This document shows, piece by piece, positions 7,200 through 11,919 of a DNA stretch of 13,670 bases (positions within the stretch are counted from its first letter, which is position 1; each line of letters starts with the position of its first letter). The translations under genes and the position numbers were made by a program. The DNA is taken from NCBI GenBank assembly GCA_947177825.1, contig CAMWWA010000019.1:1-13670 (forward strand). Direction: 5' to 3'. This stretch comes from an uncultured Clostridia bacterium (GTDB lineage: Bacteria > Bacillota > Clostridia > Christensenellales > Borkfalkiaceae). Under the pieces are notes generated by a model that was not told the origin of the DNA, ran no database searches, and saw only the letters and a list, made by a program, of their open reading frames with translations.

Positions 7200-7436
7200 A
7201 TGGCTTTTGATAAATGGTTTAATAAACAGGACAGACTCGTCCAGATACTACTGCTTTTAATTCCTTTCGTGGGCTGGGTGGTGGAGTGCCTGGTAAGGCT
7301 GAGCGTGGCGCTCAACAAAAAAGACGCCGTAAGCATCGTGGTTTTCGTGCTCTTCCTCGTCGTAGGCTGGAGCTGGATTCTCTGCTTAATCGACCTTATC
7401 TACCTTGCGCTCAACGGCAGACTTATACTTGCGTAA
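7200..7436 (+). CDS. Small two-helix membrane protein, paralogue 2
   Basis: A 78-residue protein of unknown function, homologous to the neighbour at 6856-7074: RLVQILLLLIPFVGWVVECLVRLS (about 12-35; shared residues RLV, IPF, W, V-R-S) and a second helix at about 43-68 with GWSWILCLIDLIYLALNGRL, against GWLIWLLDLILMIASGHI in the other. The loop between the helices is longer (VALNKKDAVS). Supported by AAAGGAG (7186-7192) 7 bases before the ATG. No signal peptide cleavage site or enzyme motif. The pair probably arose by tandem duplication and diverged considerably. Confidence 0.82.
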   Translation: MAFDKWFNKQDRLVQILLLLIPFVGWVVECLVRLSVALNKKDAVSIVVFVLFLVVGWSWILCLIDLIYLALNGRLILA

Positions 7437-7441
7437 GCCCT

Positions 7442-7500
7442 GTGTCACGGCAGCCAAGTCCTTTAATCGCTTGGTTTTAGACAAAGCTAATAACAGCAAA
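7442..7500 (+). repeat. Dispersed repeat, copy B
   Basis: Begins 6 bases after the stop of small membrane protein 2 and matches 3271-3330; the 18-base core at 7450-7467 is identical. In this copy CCAAG (7454-7458) can pair with CTTGG (7470-7474), which is followed by TTTT, whereas copy A pairs GCAGC with GCTGC instead. Its 3' edge abuts the GC-rich hairpin at 7504. Confidence 0.6.
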
Positions 7501-7503
7501 GCA

Positions 7504-7533
7504 AAGCCGCGCGGCGATTCTGCCGCGCGGCTT
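7504..7533. terminator. GC-rich hairpin between convergent genes
   Basis: A perfect 12-bp stem, AAGCCGCGCGGC (7504-7515) with GCCGCGCGGCTT (7522-7533), and a 6-base loop. It lies between the plus-strand small gene and the minus-strand yfcE-like gene. T tracts are modest on both sides (ACGTTTTG on plus, TTTGCTTTG on minus), so it may act as a two-way terminator or as an RNA-stabilising stem. Confidence 0.7.
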
Positions 7534-7561
7534 ACGTTTTGCGCAAAATGCAACACGCCGC

Positions 7562-8065
7562 TTATAAGGTCTTAAAAATAAACTCTCCGTTTTCGTAGAG
7601 TATATAGCCGTGCGCGCTGTCCTCCTTGGGGAGGGAAACCGAGCCGGGGTTGAGGTGTCTGTAACCTTCCTTCTCCGTGCAGTCGAGGGGAACGTGGGTG
7701 TGCCCCGTTATGTAGACGTCGCGCGCGCCGAGAGGGGGAACGGTCCTGTGCCCGTGCGAAAGGGTGATTTTTACGGCGCCGTCCCATATTTCCGCGTAGT
7801 CGGACGATATGTTGAAGTCAAGCACCATCTGGTCTACCTCGCTGTCGCAGTTGCCGCGTACGGCGGTTATTGCGTCCGCAAGCGGGTTAAGCATTGCGCA
7901 CACGTCCTTAGGCGAATATTCGTCGGGTAAAGGATTTCTCGGTCCGTGATATAAAATATCGCCGAGTAAAACAAGCCTGTCCGCGCCCTCTTTTTTAAAC
8001 GCGTCCACAAGCTTTGCGCACCACTTTGCGGAACCGTGAATATCCGAAGCAATCAACAACTTCAT
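7562..8065 (-). CDS. YfcE/MJ0936-type metallophosphodiesterase
   Basis: A 167-residue calcineurin-like phosphoesterase of the small YfcE class, which hydrolyses phosphodiesters with two metal ions in vitro; the natural substrate of the family is not settled. The conserved set is complete: D8 and H10 (SDIHG), D36 (LLGD), N72 (GNCD), H104 (SHGH) and H122/H124 (GHTH). It overlaps the HAD gene by 4 bases (ATGA) and has a good AAGGAG 8 bases upstream of the ATG, so it is the second gene of a two-gene unit with the HAD phosphatase. Slightly shorter than E. coli YfcE (about 184). Family secure, substrate unknown. Confidence 0.93.
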   Translation of the reverse strand: MKLLIASDIHGSAKWCAKLVDAFKKEGADRLVLLGDILYHGPRNPLPDEYSPKDVCAMLNPLADAITAVRGNCDSEVDQMVLDFNISSDYAEIWDGAVKITLSHGHRTVPPLGARDVYITGHTHVPLDCTEKEGYRHLNPGSVSLPKEDSAHGYILYENGEFIFKTL

Positions 8066-8850
8066 AAAATCAACTCCTTAATTTTTTTAATTACGCCGAA
8101 CTCCGCGTTGGAGGGAATTTGCTCGCCGATAAGCGCTTTCAACGGCGGATAGGCGTTGGCGGTTACGAAGGGTAAGCCGCTTGCTTTCAGCATTTCGTAA
8201 TCGTTCATATGGTCGCCGAACGCCGCGCACTGCTCGCTTTTAACGCCCAGCCGCGCCGTAAGCGCTTCCAGTGCCCTGCCCTTGTTGGCGTGCGCCACGC
8301 TGACGTCCAGCCAGTCGTAGCCCGAAATCATTGTGCGCAGCCCGTCGATGAGCGGCGGCAGAATTTTACCGCCGTGTTCGGCGGCGGGCAAATCGTCCCA
8401 CACCGAAATTTTAAGCGCGCTCACGCCGCCTGCAATTTCGTCAAGATTATCGACCTTCTTTTCGGAGGAGTAAGACCTTTTTAAAATTTCGATAAAGCGC
8501 GGATACCCGTCCTCGTAATACGCGCAGTCGGCGCAGGACAAAACGGGGTAAAGCCCGTCCTGTGCGCGGATAATTTTCAACGCGCGTAAAACGTCCTCCG
8601 ACGGGGTGGGGTCGGAAAAGATTATCCCGCCCTTGTACCATACCAGACCGCCGTTTTCCGCAATTACGGCAATCTTGTCCGCGACGGGCGCAAACAGCTT
8701 TAAAAGGTTGGGCAGCTGTCTGCCGCTTGCGGGCGCGAAAACGCCGCCCTCCGCCGCAAATTTTTCGATAAGCGCAAAGGTTTCTTCGGGCATCTTCTTG
8801 TCGGGCGGAAGCAGCGTTCCGTCCAAATCGCACGCAATCAGTTTAATCAT
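8062..8850 (-). CDS. Cof-type HAD-IIB phosphatase
   Basis: A 262-residue cytoplasmic haloacid-dehalogenase phosphatase of the Cof class, which typically dephosphorylates sugar phosphates, flavin or other small metabolites. Motif I DLDGT gives D8 (nucleophile) and D10; motif II is SGR (42-44); motif III K190 (ANKG); motif IV GDHMND (212-217). The C2-type cap lies between motifs II and III. The ATG at 8850 is preferred to the TTG at 8886 because the shorter form starts MIKLIACDLDGT as in the family. No Shine-Dalgarno precedes either; a promoter-like site places the transcript start at the ATG itself. Overlaps the phosphodiesterase gene by 4 bases. Substrate not predictable. Confidence 0.93.
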   Translation of the reverse strand: MIKLIACDLDGTLLPPDKKMPEETFALIEKFAAEGGVFAPASGRQLPNLLKLFAPVADKIAVIAENGGLVWYKGGIIFSDPTPSEDVLRALKIIRAQDGLYPVLSCADCAYYEDGYPRFIEILKRSYSSEKKVDNLDEIAGGVSALKISVWDDLPAAEHGGKILPPLIDGLRTMISGYDWLDVSVAHANKGRALEALTARLGVKSEQCAAFGDHMNDYEMLKASGLPFVTANAYPPLKALIGEQIPSNAEFGVIKKIKELIL

Positions 8851-8857
8851 CGGTATA

Positions 8858-8886
8858 AATATATCACAAAAACGCGCCGTCCGCAA
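8858..8886 (-). promoter_or_regulatory. Candidate promoter giving a leaderless HAD transcript
   Basis: On the minus strand, TTGCGG (8886-8881), 17-base spacer, TATATT (8863-8858) with an extended -10 (TGTGATATATT). Seven bases separate the -10 from the ATG at 8850, so transcription would start on or next to the A of the ATG. It lies immediately after the upstream stop codon. The -35 is poor (3 of 6). Confidence 0.45.
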
Positions 8887-10254
8887 CTAAACCAGGGGAG
8901 CAAAAAGGCATAGCAGTGCGCCCGAAAGCCGCGCCGCGGCGCTTTGGCGCTTGCATTCCATCCCGGCGCACAGCGCAAGGCTGGTTTCGAAGTCGCGCGC
9001 CATTTCGCCGGCAAGCTTATCGCCGCCCGCCACGCCGCATTCGTAGTTGAGCCGCATGGAGCGGTAGTCGAAGTTGTAGCTGCCCAGAACGGCGCGGTCG
9101 TCGCATATTACGCCTTTAAAGTGCATAAAACCGGGGGTGTACGTGTAAATTTCCACGCCCTTTGCCGCAAGTCTTTTCGCGTAAGTTTTTGTTATGGCGT
9201 AGGTCAGTTTTTTGTCGGGAATTTTGGGTATTATAATCTTGACGTCCGCACCGCGCCGCGCGGCAAATATAAGCGCGTCGCCCAGCTTGTCGCCCATGCA
9301 GAGGTAGGGGGTAAAGATATACACTCTGCGCTTTGCCGAATTTATCGCGCCCGCAAGGTAGTCTTCGCACAGGCTGCCGCTGTGCTCGGGCTCGTCGGTC
9401 AGGGGGTAAAGCGTGTACTTATCCTCGCTCGGGGCGTGCGCTGCAATCTCCCTGCCGTCGAACGCCGAAAGGAATACGTCCGTATAAACTTCGGCGATAC
9501 GCCCGTAAAAGACCGCGCCGCCGTCCTTCCAGTGACCGTGCGGAGAGGACAGGTTTGCGTACTCGTCGGCAATATTCACGCCGCCCAAAAATACGGCGCT
9601 TCCGTCGATAGCCGCAATCTTTCTGTGGTCGCGGAAGTTGAGGCGCGAAACGGGTACGGGCATAAGCTTGTTGAAAACCTTTACGTCAGCGCCCGCCTTT
9701 TTAAGCTCCTTGAAATCCTTTTTGGGCGCGCGCAGCGCGCTGCCCAGCCCGTCGTATATAATCTTGACTTCCACGCCGCGCGCAAGCGCCTTTTTCAGCT
9801 CTCTGTGCACCGCCGCCCAGATATGCCCCTTGGAAATGATGTAATATTCCAGATAGACTTTCCTTTTCGCGGTGGAAATAAGAGAAATAAGGCGGTCGAG
9901 GTATTCCGCGCCGTCGGCAAAGTATTCGAAGCCCGAACAGCCTGCCGACGGCAGAACGCGGTAGCTATCGCTCTTCTGGCAGCGGCTCAAATAGGATATG
10001 AAGTACAAAACCGCCCCAACTATAGGAAGGGCGACAATCAAAGTCAGCCAGCCGCATTTGAATTCGAAGGGACTCTTGCCCAAAAGCAGACACAGCGCCG
10101 CAATGACCGAAAGCGTGTAGGCAAGCCCTATAGCCGCGGCGGCGGGCAGAAGGGAGTGGATATAGACGCACAAAAAAATAATTGCGGCAGTAAGCGCCGC
10201 AATTACGGTAATGCATATAAAGAAGCGTGAAAATACAAACCTGAAAAAGCGCAT
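8887..10254 (-). CDS. cls: Cardiolipin synthase-type phospholipase D protein
   Basis: Bacterial cardiolipin synthases join two phosphatidylglycerols into cardiolipin plus glycerol at the membrane. The 455-residue product has an N-terminal membrane region (hydrophobic stretches about 12-34, 38-58 and 68-88) and two PLD halves, each with a complete HxKxxxxD motif: H210/K212/D217 (DHRKIAAIDG) and H378/K380/D385 (MHFKGVICDD), with the typical GGVN and GSYNFDYRS after them. Length is slightly under the usual 480-510. The gene starts 36 bases after the dehydrogenase-like gene with no obvious Shine-Dalgarno, and probably shares its transcript. A long plus-strand frame runs antisense across it but is a codon-bias shadow. 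The cls symbol is by family; other PLD activities cannot be excluded. Confidence 0.9.
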   Translation of the reverse strand: MRFFRFVFSRFFICITVIAALTAAIIFLCVYIHSLLPAAAAIGLAYTLSVIAALCLLLGKSPFEFKCGWLTLIVALPIVGAVLYFISYLSRCQKSDSYRVLPSAGCSGFEYFADGAEYLDRLISLISTAKRKVYLEYYIISKGHIWAAVHRELKKALARGVEVKIIYDGLGSALRAPKKDFKELKKAGADVKVFNKLMPVPVSRLNFRDHRKIAAIDGSAVFLGGVNIADEYANLSSPHGHWKDGGAVFYGRIAEVYTDVFLSAFDGREIAAHAPSEDKYTLYPLTDEPEHSGSLCEDYLAGAINSAKRRVYIFTPYLCMGDKLGDALIFAARRGADVKIIIPKIPDKKLTYAITKTYAKRLAAKGVEIYTYTPGFMHFKGVICDDRAVLGSYNFDYRSMRLNYECGVAGGDKLAGEMARDFETSLALCAGMECKRQSAAARLSGALLCLFAPLV

Positions 10255-10290
10255 AGGAAAAGTCTTTTAGTCTTACGCGCAGCCGTGGTT

Positions 10291-11307
10291 TTAAAGAATG
10301 AGTTTCAAAACAATCATCTTGCTGTCCTGCGAGAACTTTTCGGCACGCTCGGTTAAAAGCGAGGGAAGGTTGAACTCGGTCAGGACCTGCTTTTCGAAGT
10401 GGCTTAAATCCAGCGCGCCGTGCACAAGCATGTTTATTGCCGTTTCGGTGTAGCCGAACCCGTCGGAAACGGAGTACACGCGCAGATTTTTTTCAAACAG
10501 CGGCGCGGTATCCATCGTGAAGTTGACGGTGCAGAAGCCGCCCAGCACCATATCCTTACGGCTTGCCAGCACGCTTGCGGGCACGGACGGTGAAAGCTTA
10601 CAGCAGGACGTATATATCGCCGCGTCGCACTTGTTTCCGCTGGTCGCGTTCTCTATGTTGGAGGCAAGCGTGTCGTCCGCGGAGAAGGTAAAGTAAACGC
10701 CGCTCTGCTGCAGCCTTTCCACGTTCTTGGCATAGTTGTCTATAACTATGGGCACAAGCTTGTGGTAAAGGGCAATCTGCGCCAGTACGGAGCCCAAAAA
10801 GCCGCCGCCGACTATCGCCACTCTGCTGCCCGTAGACAGATTGAGTTTATCATAGATATTTTCTGCCAAAGACACGTTTTCTATGCACAGCGCCAGAAAA
10901 TCGTCCACGCTGTCGGGTATGACGGAAACGTCGGAATAGTCGCATACAACGAAGTCGCGCATAAACCCGTCAAAGTCGCGCCCTGCAACGAGGGGGGAGG
11001 TGCATTCGCTGCGGTTACCGCTCTTGCAGGCATAGCATTTGCCGCACGGGCGCATCGCGTTCAGATACACTCTCGCGCCCTTGGTCACGCCGTAGCAGTT
11101 TTCGCCCGCCTCGGTAACTATACCTATGGCAACCCTGCCCAGAGTTTTGGGGTAGGGAATTTTTGCCGCACCCGTATAGGTAAGCGCGTCGTAATTGGAT
11201 ACGAGAATGTGTGAAACCCGCACCTTGACCTGCGTTGCGTTTACCTCGCTTTCGCACTGTTTTTGATTTTCGAGCATCTTAGGCCCTTTTAAAACCCAGT
11301 TATCCAT
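10291..11307 (-). CDS. Zinc-type MDR dehydrogenase-like protein without catalytic zinc ligands
   Basis: A 338-residue medium-chain dehydrogenase/reductase. The structural zinc lobe is intact (C88, C91, C94, C102 in RPCGKCYACKSGNRSEC) and the Rossmann glycine motif GGGFLG (167-172) for NAD(P) is present. However, the catalytic zinc sites look replaced: the Cys of the usual C-G-x-D is Ser37 (SNYD) and the GHE motif reads GRV (57-59). So it probably binds cofactor but lacks classical zinc alcohol dehydrogenase chemistry, or uses a different mechanism; substrate unknown. The ATG follows a good promoter by 8 bases with no Shine-Dalgarno. It diverges from rpmE and precedes cls by 36 bases. Confidence 0.85.
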   Translation of the reverse strand: MDNWVLKGPKMLENQKQCESEVNATQVKVRVSHILVSNYDALTYTGAAKIPYPKTLGRVAIGIVTEAGENCYGVTKGARVYLNAMRPCGKCYACKSGNRSECTSPLVAGRDFDGFMRDFVVCDYSDVSVIPDSVDDFLALCIENVSLAENIYDKLNLSTGSRVAIVGGGFLGSVLAQIALYHKLVPIVIDNYAKNVERLQQSGVYFTFSADDTLASNIENATSGNKCDAAIYTSCCKLSPSVPASVLASRKDMVLGGFCTVNFTMDTAPLFEKNLRVYSVSDGFGYTETAINMLVHGALDLSHFEKQVLTEFNLPSLLTERAEKFSQDSKMIVLKLIL

Positions 11308-11315
11308 ACGCAGAT

Positions 11316-11344
11316 ATTATACGACGAATCCCGAAGTAAATCAA
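11316..11344 (-). promoter_or_regulatory. Promoter for the MDR gene, near-leaderless
   Basis: Minus strand TTGATT (11344-11339), exact 17-base spacer, consensus TATAAT (11321-11316). Only 8 bases lie between the -10 and the ATG at 11307, so the mRNA should begin within about two bases of the start codon. Confidence 0.72.
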
Positions 11345-11389
11345 CCTTTTGCGCGCAAATTGCAAATTTTAGTGGCGGCGCGGCATTTT

Positions 11390-11423
11390 AAGCACAAAAA
11401 ATATGCTTGTTAAAGCACAAAAA
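11390..11423 (+). repeat. Direct repeat AAGCACAAAAA upstream of the rpmE promoter
   Basis: AAGCACAAAAA occurs at 11390-11400 and 11413-11423, 23 bases apart (about two helical turns), ending 3 bases before the -35. TATGCTT (11402-11408) between them forms an inverted partner of the first copy. A third near-identical box, TAAAGCACAAAA, lies at 7171. Possible operator sites; no regulator is identified. Confidence 0.4.
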
Positions 11424-11426
11424 CGA

Positions 11427-11455
11427 TTGACTTACGAATAAATATTATTTATAAT
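11427..11455 (+). promoter_or_regulatory. rpmE promoter
   Basis: TTGACT (11427-11432), 17-base spacer, consensus TATAAT (11450-11455). Expected start near 11462, giving a leader of about 33 bases that carries GAGGTGA (11484-11490). Confidence 0.82.
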
Positions 11456-11494
11456 GATTTAGCATTTACTAAGAATTAACAGCGAGGTGAAGAT

Positions 11495-11698
11495 ATGAAG
11501 CCCGATATACATCCCGATTATCACGAAGTGACGGTAGTATGCGCGTGCGGCGCTACCTTTAAAACGGGTACTACCAAAAACGTAGAAACTCTTAAAGTGG
11601 ATATCTGCAACAAGTGCCATCCTTTCTTTACCGGCAAGCAGAAGCTTGTCGATACGGGCGGCCGTGTTGATAAATTCAAAAAAAGATACAACATCTGA
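11495..11698 (+). CDS. rpmE: Large-subunit ribosomal protein L31 (bL31, zinc form)
   Basis: L31 bridges the central protuberance of the 50S to the 30S head. The 67-residue protein starts [22 protein letters not shown] and carries C16, C18, C38 and C41, the zinc-binding (C+) set; in other bacteria this form is replaced by a cysteine-free paralogue when zinc is scarce. The ATG is preceded by GAGG at 7 bases. It has its own promoter and a terminator 10 bases after the stop. In Clostridia rpmE is commonly followed by a DUF1385 gene and prmC, as here. Confidence 0.97.
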   Translation: MKPDIHPDYHEVTVVCACGATFKTGTTKNVETLKVDICNKCHPFFTGKQKLVDTGGRVDKFKKRYNI

Positions 11699-11708
11699 CA
11701 AAGGATAC

Positions 11709-11742
11709 GGCTTCAAATATGAATTTGAAGCCTATTTTATTA
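11709..11742 (+). terminator. Terminator after rpmE
   Basis: A perfect 10-bp stem, GGCTTCAAAT (11709-11718) with ATTTGAAGCC (11723-11732), ATGA loop, followed by TATTTTATT. AT-rich stem, moderate strength. Confidence 0.8.
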
Positions 11743-11870
11743 TGAACTCTCCGCTTATAAACTTCGCAATACGGTGTCGCACTCCGCGCCGCCTCAGTCG
11801 TGTACTTCGGTGTACACTCCTGTCGGTCGGTGCTCGCGCTTCTTGTCTTGCTCGTTTCTAACCGAAGGGA
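11743..11870. other. Non-coding spacer with possible interspersed repeat
   Basis: Between the rpmE terminator and the next gene lies GC-richer DNA unlike the AT-rich spacers elsewhere. It holds a hairpin GTGTAC (11800-11805)/GTACAC (11812-11817) and direct GTCGGTCGGT-type reiterations. Short frames exist on both strands but none has a ribosome site or recognisable product. The texture suggests an interspersed chromosomal repeat, but no second copy is in this window. Confidence 0.35.
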
Positions 11871-11871
11871 G

Positions 11872-11900
11872 TTGACCAATGTATATAATCTTACTATTCT
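11872..11900 (+). promoter_or_regulatory. Weak promoter candidate for the DUF1385-PrmC gene
   Basis: TTGACC (11872-11877), 17-base spacer, TATTCT (11895-11900). A better-looking TATAAT at 11884-11889 has no -35 at the right distance. A start near 11907 would give a very short leader with only a weak AGG (11908-11910) before the ATG. Confidence 0.4.
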
Positions 11901-11919
11901 TGAATTCAGGTAGATTGTA

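Noticed and set aside
8851..8886. TTG start extending the HAD protein by 12 residues
   Set aside because: The extension (RTARFCDIFIP) is not family-like, has no ribosome site, and the ATG at 8850 gives the standard motif I position.
8944..10230. Long open frame of 428 codons on the plus strand, antisense to the cardiolipin-synthase gene
   Set aside because: The minus strand encodes a protein with two intact HKD motifs over the same region; the plus frame has no recognisable motif and follows from strong G/C third-position bias of the real gene.
11872..11889. TTGACC followed by TATAAT as a promoter pair
   Set aside because: The spacer is only 6 bases, which cannot work; TTGACC fits better with TATTCT at 11895.
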